This document shows positions 1 to 12,900 of a DNA stretch of 64,000 nucleotides, one piece after another. Every line of letters begins with the position of its first letter. Positions within the stretch are counted from its first letter, which is position 1. The notes under the pieces were generated by a model. That model was not told where the DNA came from. It did not search any database and saw nothing but the letters and a program-made list of their open reading frames with translations. Made by a program: the position numbers and the translations under genes. Source of the stretch: Larus michahellis (Eukaryota > Chordata > Aves > Charadriiformes > Laridae); assembly GCF_964199755.1 (NCBI RefSeq), contig NC_133906.1:2852001-2916000 (forward strand), in the 5' to 3' direction.

Positions 1-3000
1 AGCCCCTGGGAGTCATCTCCGGGAGGGACCCGGCAGCAGATGGAAGGGATGCCACGCTCCGTCCTTTGGTCCCGAGCGCGTCGTATTTATCCCCTGCAGC
101 CTGCTTAAAATCACGGGGCCGGGACCGCTCTCAGTAAACTTTTTATAGGAAAGTCACTAAAGTGGTATAAAACTTGGCTGAGGAAAAGCTTCTGCCCAAG
201 ACAGAAACGCTCAGACATCTCCCGGCACCTGCGGAGGTGGAAATAACCTTGCAGGAGAGACAGAATTTTCTTTGGCTGGAAACTAATACCTGCCTGTTCC
301 CACATAGGTTGTTTTGTTGTTTTTTGTTTTTTGTTTTTTTTACTTTGTGCAAGTTCATTAATTTATTAATGAATTTATTATTTTTTAATTTAAATTTCTA
401 AGCTCTCTCCGTTTTTTTTCTAAAGGGAGGTTCAAATACTGTTATTTTGAAACCACCAGAGTGGGAAGGTTTGGAACATTTCCAACCTGTTTTTCCTCCC
501 CCAGAAACACTTAACAGAAATTTTGTCCAAACAGACCTCTTCCTATGAACCGTTTCCATTACAATGGGCGGGCATTTTCCAGACAAAACATTTCCACTGA
601 AAAATTCCTTCTCGAAGCTGATGAGAACCCAGCAGGGTTTTCCCACTGTCACTCCATCCACGGCCCTCCTTATCTGCGCCACAGCCAGTGGACGGATAAT
701 GCCACGAGAAGCATTGAAAACTTATAAATATGTCACTATATGTTTTTGATATGATCACAAACATGGGGTGCAGCGAGAGGACAGACATTGAGCTACCAGG
801 AGACCTTCCAGACCCGGTACCTGCATCCTTAAACTGGGACATCCAGTGCATCCTAGGCCAAAGGAGACGCCAGGTCAACCCTCACCTGGTGAAGAAGGAA
901 GAGAAAGCAGGAGGTGGTGAGCAGAAATGTTTGTTCACAAAACAAACTGCTCCCTTCTAGTAACACGAAACCCCGCAGATGACTCTGCAAATCTGACCGA
1001 AGTGGCCAGAGACGGTTTCCAGGAATTATGTCCCATTTACAATAGGTGAGTCAACAACAGGTGTCCTTGAAGGTGACGGTACTGGTAAGCCAACACCGGG
1101 AATGTTCCTGCTGGGAAAGCCAAGGCATGGGCTTATGCCCGAGGCTGGAAAAGGGAGATCTGTGTCTTGCATAGCACCAGCAAAAGGCACCGCTGCCAAG
1201 CCTTGGTGAGAAGGTCTCATTACTCCACTGCCCAAAGGAGCCCACTCAGCATGACCCAACCACCACAACCAGGAGGAACCTCCCATTCAGTCTTTTTTGT
1301 AGACTTATGAGCTGGGGGGGGCTGGTTTTACCTTTCAGCTGAATCATCCCAGCACAGCAGAAAGGAGCAAAGTCCCCTCTAGTAACTCTGGCAGCAGCAG
1401 CATTTGCAGATATAAAAGTTTCAAGGAGACTTTGCCCCTAGTGCCAGTACCTGATGAAACTTCCTACAAACCTGATGAAACACCAGGGATGCAGTTAAAT
1501 GGCACTGCCTTACAAGCAGTTGGGTTTCACAGGTTAGGAAGAATCTTCTAACCCCTTTCTGGTGAGAAACCACTGGCTTGGGACCCAGTTCCCTGAGATC
1601 GAGGGATCCAGGACACAGTGATGGGACAGGGACATCATAGTACAGGAGTAAAGATAAAGCTTGGGCTGGCCACCCCACGTGAAGAGGAGGCAAAGAAAGC
1701 TCAAGTGGAGCTGTTTGTTGCAGCAATGTGGAAAAGGGGTCCACAGAGATGTGGAGCATGTCGGTCCACCCTCCGGAGCACCCCAGGCAAACCCTTCTGC
1801 CACTGGGAACAGCCACTGGGGACAGCCATCACCAGTTTTGGGCAAGGGAGGGGACCCGAGGTGGGTCTCCCCTACCTTTCCCACCATCGGCAGGCACAAC
1901 TGCAGACCCAACATGGTCCCGAGGGCAGCACAGCTCTGGGCGAGCAGCTCCAGACACGTGATTCAATAAGGTCCTCTCAGACACTAGCTAGAAGTGACTC
2001 TGGAGTTGCTCAAAATCTTGGAATCGCACTGCAATTAGTGCAATTAGAAATCAGGGAGAAGCATGTCCCAGCTGACGATGCACCAGATGGGGACACAGGA
2101 CCGCTGGGCTTTGCGTCTGCCACTTATCACAGCCACAGAATGCTCCCGTGCCTCGCTGTCCCCGGATATGAAATAGGGATAATAAAATTTACCTCTTCCA
2201 TAAAGTGCTTTGAAATCTGTGAATAAAGCCTAGCTGATAGGGGGTCACTCACCTAAAATCTGGACTCAGACGAAGCTCGTCAGGCCAAGATGCTTTACCT
2301 GGTCTTTAGCTGCTGCTTCTCCGACACTCCAAGGCAGCAGCCGCACGGTGCCTCCCCAGCACCGACACGCGGAACCGACCGCATCCAGGCAGGGGTGTCC
2401 TTCAGCCGCTTCCCCGGGGCGCAAGCCAGGAGACTTAAGCAAAGAAAGTGGAAAGAAAGGAATTATGAGAAACTCCTGTTTCACCAGCTCCTCACACACC
2501 TCAATCACAAGGTGGGAGCTGAACCGATCCCAGCAGATCACGTTTCTGCATGGTGGTTCATGAACACCGCACAGCCCGGCTGCTACCAGCAACGCCCAAA
2601 TAAACCTGGGGAATCTTGGAATAACTGTAAAGACTAATAAATTTGTGAATAAACTTGGAAACGGTAGCAAGGAGCCCCCATGAACTCGGTGGAAGCGAGA
2701 TGTGCCTGGTAGGGACCAATGGCCGACCCACCAGGTTGGTTGTGATGCTGCAGGACATGGTAACGCCTGTGCTGTCCCAGGCTTTGTGGACACCTGTCTG
2801 GAGGTGCAGCCTTAAAGCAAATACAGCAGCTGGAGCACACAACATTTGGAAGAAAATCATACCAATTAATGAGGACCACCTGCGAGGTGGCCTGGACAAG
2901 AGCAGGACCTTGGCTGGGAGCCTCATCAAGGTGTAAAAGTAGCACTGCCAAACTAGCCTGCAACTCGGGATGCTTCCTCCGTGCCTCAGTTTCTTCATCT

Positions 3001-3072
3001 GCAGAAAACAAAGCAGAGCTAACACCACCCCTCTCCTCTGTAAAGTGCTTTGAGACCTGCTGATGAATAATA
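1..3072. other. No gene recognised
   Basis: Unique-looking DNA with two MIR-like remnants (about 2150-2220 and 2975-3068). Open frames here are short and have no recognisable domain, and none shows a believable chain of splice sites. STING1 would be expected left of ECSCR from mammalian gene order, but none of its exons was seen. Confidence 0.6.
2975..3068. repeat. Possible MIR-like remnant
   Basis: gtgcctcagtttcttcatct followed 40 bases later by gtaaagtgctttgagacc is the spacing and wording of a MIR-family 3' end, partly decayed. A similar but weaker piece (tgcctcgctgtccccggata, then ataaagtgctttgaaatctg) lies at about 2148-2222. Confidence 0.5.
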
Positions 3073-3258
3073 TTAGACCCTGGCCCAGGTTGCCCAGAGA
3101 AGCTGTGGCTGCCCCATCCCTGGAGGGGTTCAAGACCAGGTTGGATGGGGCTTGGAGCAACCTGGGCTGGTGGGAGGTGTCCCTGCCCAGGGCAGGGGGT
3201 TGGAAAGAGATGTTCTTTAAAGTCCTTTCCACCCCAAACCATTCTGTGATTCTATGAA
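3073..3258 (+). repeat. CR1 LINE 3' fragment
   Basis: 3' end of a CR1 element in plus orientation, ending in ccattctgtgattctatgaat. Contains the avian CR1 block ctggcccaggttgcccagag and the ggggttggaaagag tail region. Truncated at its 5' end, as usual. Confidence 0.93.
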
Positions 3259-4534
3259 TATTGTTTAAAAAAAATCTGTGGGTAGGCAAAAAGCCCACGT
3301 TGGGCTCCGTCTCCCATCAAACCTGGATAACTGGTCTCCCCATCTTTCCTTTGAACTGGGCATGGAGCGATTTCCTCCTCCAAACTCCCAGACCCATGGT
3401 CAAATCCCAGGAGCAGCATAGCCAGGGGAAGGGCAAGACCCACATCACCAGCGCTACGGAGACCAGGAGCAAACACAGAGCTCTAAAACAAGCAGGTGAC
3501 GGAGGAAACTGGAACCAGTAAGTGGCTGGGAGGGTGGCAGCGCAGCAGAGTGATGTTTACTCCCCAGACACCTCGGAACAGTGGCAGTGCAGGCAGGAGA
3601 AAAGCCACGCTGCTTTGCTCTTCCAAGAGCAACCACGTTCGGTGGAGATACCAAGCCCTCAGCACGCAGGGCGATGTGGCAGAGCCCGCTCCGTGCACGC
3701 GGTTTCCCCGCATTGTTTGTCTCACGGCTTGTTTTCTTACATTCAAGTGGTTTTTAATTCTCTTCCGCTATGGTCTGCTTCCAGCACTGCTCACCAGAGA
3801 GAAGCACAGAGCGTGATGCTCAAGGGATGCCCAGAGCCGGGCGCAGCCCTTGAGGAGGGGCAGAGGAAGGCTAAGGTTCTTTTTAATTGCTGACGAGATC
3901 CGGGTTTAATTCCTGCCTCTCTAAATTTTCCGTAACACTTTGGCCAAGTCATTACAATTCAGAACCACTTGGCAGCGAGCTGCCAACCCCCCCCCCGTTG
4001 TCATTTGGGAATTAGATGCTTAAGTACCTCTGTGGATGTGGGACCTGATTTAGGCTGTCAGTTATCCAGCCTGCGTAACAACGCTTTTCCTTTCTCTCCA
4101 CCGCAATTTCCACCTTACCTCTTCTGCTGTGAGACCCTCAAGGCAGAGGCAACCTTTCTTAGGCACTTAATAAAATAGGGCCCAGGCTTTTGCAGAGCTC
4201 TCTCCTTTCCAAGTTTCTTAATACAGCCGTTTTTTCTTCCGCGTGAAAGTCCTAAGAATTGTGTGTTGTTGCTCTCCGTTGCTTCGGCAGCTGCTGCGCT
4301 TCGCCCAGGAAACAGCTGCACTTGCATGAAACGGTCGGCATATTTTTGTCATTTTAACGGAAGGGCCAAGATATGAACTGAAAAGTCTAATTTTAGGTGG
4401 CTAGATCTCTTTTCTGAAAGCGTTTGTTTTACGCAACCGGCAAGCAGAGGGTGATGCTGAGGTTGGTACATCAGCGAGGCTGGACAATGCCACATGGGCT
4501 CTGCAGCTCCCTGCCACCTGGGGACAGGTAGGAC

Positions 4535-5180
4535 ATAGAATCATAGAATCATAGAATGGTTTGGGTTGGAAGGGACCTTAAAGCCCAGCCAGTGCCACCC
4601 CCTGCCCTGGGCAGGGACACCTCCCACCAGACCAGGTTGCTCCAAGCCCCGTCCAACCTGGCCTTGAACCCCTCCAGGGACGGGGCAGCCACAGCTTCTC
4701 TGGGCAACCTGGGCCAGGGGCTCACCACCCTCACAGCAAACAATTTCTGCCTCAGATCTCATCTAAATCTCCCCTCTTCCAGTTTAAACCCCTTCCCCCT
4801 CGTCCCATGGCTCCCCTCCCTGATCCAGAGTCCCTGCCCAGCTTTCCTGGAGCCCCTTTCAGGGACTGGAAGGGGCTCCAAGGTCTCCCTGGAGCCTTCT
4901 CTTCTCCAGGCTGAACCCCCCCAGCTCTCTCAGCCTGTCCTCCCAGCAGAGGGGCTCCAGCCCTCCCAGCATCTCCGGGGCCTCCTCTGGCCCAGTTCCA
5001 ACAGGTCCATGTCCTTCTTGTGCTGAGGACTCCAAAGCTGGACACAGCACTCCAGGTGGGGTCTCACCAGAGCAGAGTAGAGAGGTAGAATCACCTCCCT
5101 CAACCTGCTGGCCATGCTTCTTTTGATGCAGCCCAGGATGCAGTTGGCTTTCTGGGCTGCAAGCGTGCACTGCCACTTCT
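4535..5180 (-). repeat. CR1 LINE copy, minus orientation
   Basis: Begins with the inverted CR1 tail (atagaatcatagaatcatag) and runs into the C-terminal part of the reverse transcriptase frame, read on the minus strand with [19 protein letters not shown] and ending at [20 protein letters not shown]. Frameshifted and stopped, so not active. The boundary near 5180 is approximate; some further similarity may reach 5360. Confidence 0.93.
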
Positions 5181-8100
5181 CCCCCCAGGGGAGGAGAAGT
5201 CCAGGGTTACGCGTCATTGGGGATAGACGGTCCCTCTCCATCACCAGTTCTGAGCGGACAGGACCAGTCCCTGTGCCTTCATGCTGGTGCCAGCGATCCT
5301 CCCCTGTGACTCCGTCCCTCTGTGAATACAGGCTGGACAACACGAGCTCTTCTTGAGCCTCATCCAAACCCTGCCGAGGTGTCTCCATCAGCTGTTCCAG
5401 GTCTCAGCTACAGCAGTGCTGCTCTGTGGAGGCTCCAATGTAAAGATTGGGGGTTTTTTAAATGTCAGTGCCTGTCTTTGGTCAGCATCTGGAGAAACCA
5501 CGCTTTAAATGTCTACGAGTGCTAAAAATAACACCAAGGCAGAAATACCTAAAATTAATCTTTCTTTTGGTTTACGTCATTCTCTTTTTGTGCTGAGGGG
5601 TGAGCAGGGTGAGCTGCTGGCTCCGGGAACATCCCAGCTACCGCAAGAGAAGGCTCCATGGAAAGACCCCTCTGCTCTCAGTCTAACACTCACATCTAAC
5701 CTCACAGAACTACTTCAAGTAACAGAAATCCTAAATTCCCCTGTTCATCCTCTGGAAAAATTAACCAAAAAGCAGCAAGAGCTGAGTCAGGGCTGAAATG
5801 CACCTGCAGCTCCGCCGTGCTCCTCTGCAGCCCTGTGGCTCCGGTGGGTAATGAGGAGTTCCCCATCACAGCAAGAGCAGAAAGCCATATTTCCCATCGT
5901 AAATCCCCCAGCAAGCTCCCCGTCTCCACCTAGAACCGCACAATCCAGCTATGAATCACTTGCCCCCAAACATGCAACAAATATCGCGGCAGTGCTTACG
6001 CTCAATGGCGAGTCATTTGAGCGGCTTTGATGTTTATTGCAATTACAGCTGTGCTGGCTGCGTCCTAACTATTATCATTAGCTGTTTATATAGCCCGGGC
6101 GCTCTGCAGAGGGGAGCAGGGCTGCGCTGGCAGCGGCACCAGGAGGAAACGGTTTCCAGCACCGTTTGCATGAGAGTCCCCCAGGAATGTCCGCAGGGAG
6201 CCGGGACGCGTGGCTCTTCTTTGTTCGTACCCATCCTGCTGCCCGGCTCCATGGCGTGACTTGGGTCTCTTCCCACTTTGACCACGTCCGTCTCCCTCTG
6301 GTGGAATTCAACCAGGATGCTAAAGCACCTTCGCCAAAAGAAAACACCTAATGTAACAGGGCTTTTGATTATTTGAGTTGGCAGGGAAGGCATAACAAGC
6401 AGCAGCGGCCAGAAGTCAGAGCCAGACCTGCTCCGCTTTGAAATAACGCACGGTTGTGTTTAGAGAAGCCAGGGCCATTTATTCCAGAGCAAAGTGCCGA
6501 AAGGGGATCTCCATCCCTTGGCCTCTTCGCAGCAAGACTGGCCACTTCTCCACGGCAAAGATCAAACGCGTTAGACCAGGGCGAGCATCTACTCGGCCAG
6601 GTGAATTCCAGGCACTGGAAAAAAACCTGCTTATTCATCTTCTTTACAATAACCCCAAGGTTTAATTTTGCAAACGGAGAACTCCCCATGAGCCAGTGCC
6701 GTGGTGTGACCTTCAGCAAAGCTGTGGTGGAAGAAAGCGTTGAGAGCGACCCTCCTCCTCTTGCCCTAGCGCCAGGGATGCTGGAGACAGCCCAAGGGGT
6801 GGTCCCACCAGGGGTGGCACTACAGGGCAACATCATCTCCCTTGTCCTCAGCTTCCTCAAGGCTCTGTTCAAGCGCTCAGGTTGCCGCTCAGCTGCACTG
6901 AAAATGCCAGAATAAACGGCCAGCTCAGCACCTCTATTCCCTTTGTCCTTTGGCAAAGACTAAGTGTAGACAATAGCCCTTTCTGTAGCGACTCTTGACG
7001 CTTTCACGTGCCATGTACACTAACGAGCGCCTGTGATAATTTAAGAAAGAAAATGTGTTACAAGCAGCTACTTCTCCCCACGGAGGAACAACACAACGGC
7101 TTCTGCAAGGGAAATTTGGAGAAAGAGGAGCTGCTTGAGTTTGGCAGCTGCTAGAGGATGTTGGCCCCTGTGATGATCTCGGCACATTATTTTTTGTGCT
7201 GAATGTATACAGAGTACCACAGCATCTAGAAATTGTGTTGCAAAGCTGTTAAAGGAGAGGAAGCCCAGCGACAAAGGAAAAACTTGGCAAACTCTTGGAA
7301 TCAATGGAAACTGCCCGAGTCGCCGCACGTTCTCCGTGGAGTCGGCTGTGCCCCGGGGGCAGGCAGTGCCCCACAGCGCCCCAGGAGACAGGGCTGCAAA
7401 GGGGGACATTCCCCTTCCCCCCAAAAAAGCTTCTCTACCTCTTAAAGAAGGGCAACCGTGTGCCCAAAATAACTTTTTTTCCATTACATTAGTTTATTTA
7501 GTAAGTGACGTCACATCTGTCCATAATCCTCTCTATTTTACCAGACTGATGCTCATTTAACCTGCTCTTCAAAACCTGCGGAGAAGGATATCCCGTAATT
7601 CTCCTACACAATCACTCCTAACAACTCACTGTCCTTGTGTTAAGGCAGTTTCCTATTGCCCAGCCTCCCTTTTCCTTGCTGCAGTTAAAAGCCCTTGTTT
7701 TCTGGTCCCGTTCCCAATGGATTTAGAAAACAAATTAGTCCCTTCCTCTCTGTGTAATTGAAGGTTTGATCATGTCTCCTCTTTCATGGACTAAACATGA
7801 GAGTTTTGCCAGCCTGCCACCCAGTACGTTAAGAAGAGAAAAGCAGGGAAAAGATCTGAAAAGTCAGGTCTGATTTTCACAGCCAAATCCTATCTGGAAA
7901 GAGTTTTATTGTGCATTCACCGTGATTTACGCACTGTTTTGGTTCCTGTTTGGCTGGGATCATTGTCATAAAGCCTCAGACAAAAAAACAATTATGGCTC
8001 CAACACCATTACATGAGAAAAAAAATGAGATCAATTAGGAGCTTGCTACTCCCAGCCAGTCCTGAGGAGTGGGCTCTGAGCCAAGCCCCGGTAACTCACA

Positions 8101-9900
8101 TCACCCTGGACACTAAAGATCTCGTTCCAGATGCACACCACTGTCAGGGCACTCATCCGACCTCTTTCAGACACCTACAGCGTAGGTACCTGCCACGAAG
8201 TTCATCGCCTACATCGCCTCTATGGCCGCTGGTAAGAAATGGGATGTTGCAGGCTGCGGCTCCTCCAGACCCAGCTGGAGTAAGGTAGAAATCTGAAATC
8301 TGAAATGAGGTAGACATCTGAAACAGGTCAGAGCAAGAGGGTTTTAGAAGTGCCTGGTCTTCTTCACTGGAACAAGATGATCTTTAAGGTCCCTTCCAAC
8401 CCAAACCATTCTGTGATTCTTTGGAGAGAAAGCGAGGCAGGAGCCGAGCTCTCTTGCAGGCTGGCTCACAAGAGATGCAGAGCAGCAGGTGAGATGACTC
8501 TCGTGTACAGGGAGGATAGATTTGGGCTGGAAAGGGGCACACAAGCCCTGCTCTGCCACGGTTGGCACTGCTTTGCTGGGTGTCCCCTCCTGCCACCCCA
8601 CCAGGTGCACAAAGGCACTGCACCGCACGGCTGACCACCGCCGCAATGGGGCTACGGGCACTACGGCGACAGCGAGCTGGAAGGATTCAACCCTTCCTGC
8701 AGTATCTTTTTGTCCAAAACTTGTAGCTCTCCTGGGACTCTAGTGAGACAAATCACCGGTGGGATCAGATTCAGATGGTTTCTGTAACTGTAATGTAGCT
8801 TCTTTCATGAATCTTAACTACAGGCAGCACCAGGATCACCGGTAATAAGCATTTAAAAATACCAATTAGGATGTGCATTTCAAAAATAGCGTACTCAAAG
8901 TCAGTCATCTTTTCAAAGTTAAATCACTTGGGTTTGATTTGAGCTGCTTTTAAAGTGCATTTACATTTTCCAGTTCTTGTCCCCAAGTATGGGAACTGGA
9001 CGTTTCTTTTTCTCATTTTAAATGTCAGCATTTTCAGTTGGCGTCTCATCTAACCATAGGAATCCAGGAGAGCTGGGCCTTTAAGAAAAACACCAGGGAT
9101 CCTGAGAGTAGGCAAGATGGGGGATTGGTGTAGGGATGCTTTGTCATAAATCCACAATAAAACCCAAAAAAAACCCAAACAAAACCAGCTTTCAGTTGAG
9201 AAAGGAGGGACTCGGTGCAACACTTACAGTCCTGGGAGAGCAAAGCCTTGCATGGACCTACAGGTCTACCCACCACCACCGGGGAAGGCAGCTCCCAGTC
9301 AGTCCCAGGGCTGCAGCCCCCTTGCTGCGTCCACGGTCACACGGCCACAAGCCTTCAGCCAGCTTCCCAGGACACAAATACACAGGACAGAGGATCAGAG
9401 GTAGGAGAAAGGAAGGAAAAACAGTCCCATCGGGTCCTGGAAGCCTTTACAAACCTCATCCATCCACTCATTAAGGTCTCAAGGGAATAAAGCGTTCAAA
9501 TATGTGTTTTAACTCTTTAAACAGCTCCAGAGTATGTCAAACAGCCTTTCTCGGCCCAGATTGAGCTGGGGGCAAACAGCTCACAGGGAGGGAACGACCC
9601 CGCGGATTTCTACGGCCTTGCATTTTCCCTGTAGCAGAGGAAGATGGTTCCCTGAAGGGTTGGGTTCCATCTGCAGAGGAAGGCATTTATCCTGGACGAA
9701 TAAACTCCAGTACTAATTTACTCAGAACCCGATACTTTTGCACTCAAGTGTTTGCTACTGCTTCTTTGGGGAAGTCATGTATTTCAAAGCCATTCCTACA
9801 GCAGGTGAGGAAAAGCCAAACCAGACAACCGGCAAGAACACCAATGCCTTAGTGACAGTCACAGATTAGCACCGCTAATACTCTTCTTCTTTCTTTTCAG
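5181..9900. other. No gene recognised; expected to hold ECSCR exon 1
   Basis: Apart from the 44-base CR1 end at 8378 and possible further CR1 similarity to about 5360, I see no gene. The signal-peptide exon of ECSCR should lie here or further left. No ATG followed by a hydrophobic run and a phase-1 donor was found. Confidence 0.55.
8378..8421 (+). repeat. CR1 LINE terminal fragment
   Basis: Only the last 44 bases of a CR1 element (gatctttaaggtcccttcc through accattctgtgattct) are present. A very short 5'-truncated insertion. Confidence 0.85.
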
Positions 9901-12900
9901 GTACTACAGCCTCCACAAACTCCTCCGTCCACGCTGTGACAGGTATCTCCTGGGTTGTGATCTGCTTTGGATGCCTATTGGGATGTGGATGCATATGCCC
10001 ATGCGGGGATGCAAATGGAGAGGGCACAAATGGGAACCAGATTCAGAACTGCCACCCGCTGAAGCACCTTCTCCCAGGACCCCGTGTTGCCCACATCTGC
10101 CTGCCCCACCTGCCATCATTCACCCCCAGGTCTCCAGGGGCTCCCCTTTTTGCCTGAAAGACAGCAATTCCAGGAAGCCTAGTGAAAGGAGAGGGATCCT
10201 GTCTCATCTCTGCTCCCCATTTCCCCCAGATGTTTCCGAGCAGTTCACATGCTCTCCTCCACGGATCTTCAGAGCCAAGGTCCCTTTGCCCACAGGTCCC
10301 TACAGCCACACCAGTGACAAACTCCCTCCTTAGCGTCTCTTGCCCCCGTCACCCTTTCATCTCTTATTGGCTATAACGGTCCCTTTCCAGCCCATCCTTC
10401 AACCCTCCCTGGGGGGATCCCACCAACAAGGAGCATGTGTAGGAGATGTCATCTCCATGTCTCTCTGCTTGTGTTACAGATCAATCCCGGTCAACAACAC
10501 ACAGCCCTGAAGTGAAGAACCATACCTCAGGTAACGCTCATAGAATAGAATCATAGAATTGCCTAGGTTGGAAGGGACTTTTAAGATCATCGAGTCCAAC
10601 CATCAACCTAACACTGACAAAAAACACCACTAAACCATCATCTAAAGACCTAAAAGTGCAGTTCAGGGCATCCTGGCTTGTAACTGGTCTGGCCTTCAGT
10701 CCAGCTGGGTCATCCAGCCATAAATGGGGCTGTACAGCAGCAGATTAGATGAGAACAATGGGGAAGAAGGAAATTTGTGGCGTAAGGGCTTCTGATCCAG
10801 CCAGCTCACCCCAGATCAAGGCACAGGCGAGAGTAAGAACAGGGAAAAATTGCAAAATTGAATAGGGAAAACCCCTTGTGCGCACAAAGGATGCGACTGC
10901 CCGGGCAAGGAGCCAGGCTGGGTGGTGTCCATGTTTCTTCATCATCCCACCTGGCATCACCTGCTCTGCGTAGCCGCTCCCCGTGCTCAGACCGCAGTAT
11001 GAGCACGCACGGTGCCTCGCACGCCAGCACTGGCCCTGGCTCCGAGTGTCCTGGAGGAAGGAACAGCAACGAAGTCATTGTTCTAACAGATTCCAAGCAT
11101 TACAGTTCAATACTGCTCTCTTGACAAACCTGACCCCCTTTTTTTTTTTTTTAATTAAAAACTTCCAGTGCTTTGCACACCCTCAGCACTTCCCATGCAA
11201 CATGTTCCCCATTTCTCCAAGAGGAAAACGGGAAGCATGAAGAAGCTTGTCCTAAACTGTACAAAGTGTCAGCACAGGGATGAACACTGCCTTAGCTCTA
11301 ATTCAGTTATTCTTCTTGGGGGTTTTGCTTTCTTACCTACCTTCACGGTAACAGCAATCACTCATAAGGACAGAAAAATATTTAAAAGGGATACGAACCT
11401 CTGAGGAATCCCCTTACGTTATTCTCTTTTTTCTGTTCTCCCCTCCTGCTGAAACCAGCTTCGGGACACCACCACGCGTACGTGGTCGCACAGAAGCCCT
11501 GGGAGGTGTTAGCAGAGAGTTATGTGTTTCAGTCTGAAAAATACACCAAAACCAAACACACAAGAAGAGATCTCTCCACCTCCAGATCGACATCTGGCAG
11601 CCCACCTGGATCTCTGGAGACAAATCTCTTCCTGCTAAGTTTGGGGAAAAAATATCTCCCTAAGCATAGCTACCCTTCCAAAGGGACCCCAAAAACATAA
11701 AGGAAAAATGATCTCAAAAAGATCTCAGATTCTGCTTCCATGCCTTATGGAAAAAAAAAAGAAATTTATTTCTAAATTCAAATATTTTGGTGGAGCATTT
11801 GGATAAAAGGTAAAAAAAAAAACCCACACAACCTTAAAATCATTTTCACTCTTTTCTCCTTTTTATTGCGAAGCCAAGAGAAGTCTAGACGAGGAACTTG
11901 GCTATAAATTCCAAACTGGTGAGGCACTCTTCCTTACAGAGGGCGTATTGAAAGCTTTTTACCCCCCCATCTTGCTCCGGATCATGTTCTTGCCGTGCAG
12001 CTTTGAGCAGCAGGTTGAGGAAGATGACAGAGCCCCCAGACGACTGCATGAACTGAATTCGTTGTGCTTAGAGGCTCTCGGTGAAATGAAACGTAAAAGT
12101 TAGCATTTCAGATAGCAAGCAAATAAACACGTAGGTGCCAGGCAGCTCTGGCCAGTGACAGCGTCCAGTGGTAAAAATACTTTCATTTTTAAAGCAGGAA
12201 AAAAGCGGTGGCAAAAAGCAGACTTTCTCCATGTGCCTCCTGAGCTCTGCCGACTCAGCACCTCCGTACACTTAAAAAAGCAAAAGCTAATGCTGAAGTA
12301 CAAGAGCTCCCTGACTCTGAGCAGGACGAAGGCTATTTCCTTGTCTACTCATGCCTGTGCTTTCCCTAGCCAATTATCCATGACTCCCAAGGAGTGTGAG
12401 GACCCTTTGCAATAGCCATGCCCTCCTCCAAGCTGTCTCTGGGCAGAGCTGGTGGTGAGCAGAGCTCCTTGAATCACAGAATCACAGAATCACAGAATCA
12501 CAGAAACTTCAGAGTTGGAAGGGACCTCTAGAGATCATCTAGTCCAACTCCCCTGCTAGAGCAGGATTGCCTAAAGCACATCCCTCAGGACTGCGTCCAG
12601 GCGGGTCTTGAAAATCTCCAGAGAAGGGGACTCCACACCCTCTCTGGGCAGCCTGTTCCAGTGCTCTGTCACCCTCACTGTAAAGAAGTTTTTCCGTGTA
12701 TTTGAATGGAACTTCCTATGGTCTAACTTGTGCCCGTTGCCCCTCGTCCTGTCACTGGGAACCAATGAAAAGAGTCTGGCACCATCCTCCTTCAACCCAC
12801 CCTTTAGATACTTATATGCCATAAAAAGGTCTCCCCTCAGCCTTCTCTTCTCCAGGCTAAAGAGTCCCAGCTCTTTCAGCCTTTCCTCATGAGGGAGATG

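Noticed and set aside
9743-9804. Leader-like reading LKCLLLLLWGSHVFQSHSYS just before ECSCR exon 9901, with a gtgagg donor
   Set aside because: No ATG in that frame before a stop (about 9702), and its donor phase (2) does not fit the phase-1 acceptor at 9901; tempting but unsupported.
9777-9804. ATG TAT TTC ... GCA G with a phase-1 donor before ECSCR exon 9901
   Set aside because: Phase fits, but the nine residues (MYFKAIPTA) are not a signal peptide; an intron of only 96 bp would follow. Not enough to call.
1-9900. STING1 exons left of ECSCR
   Set aside because: No recognisable STING transmembrane or cyclic-dinucleotide-binding exon on the plus strand; probably outside the window.
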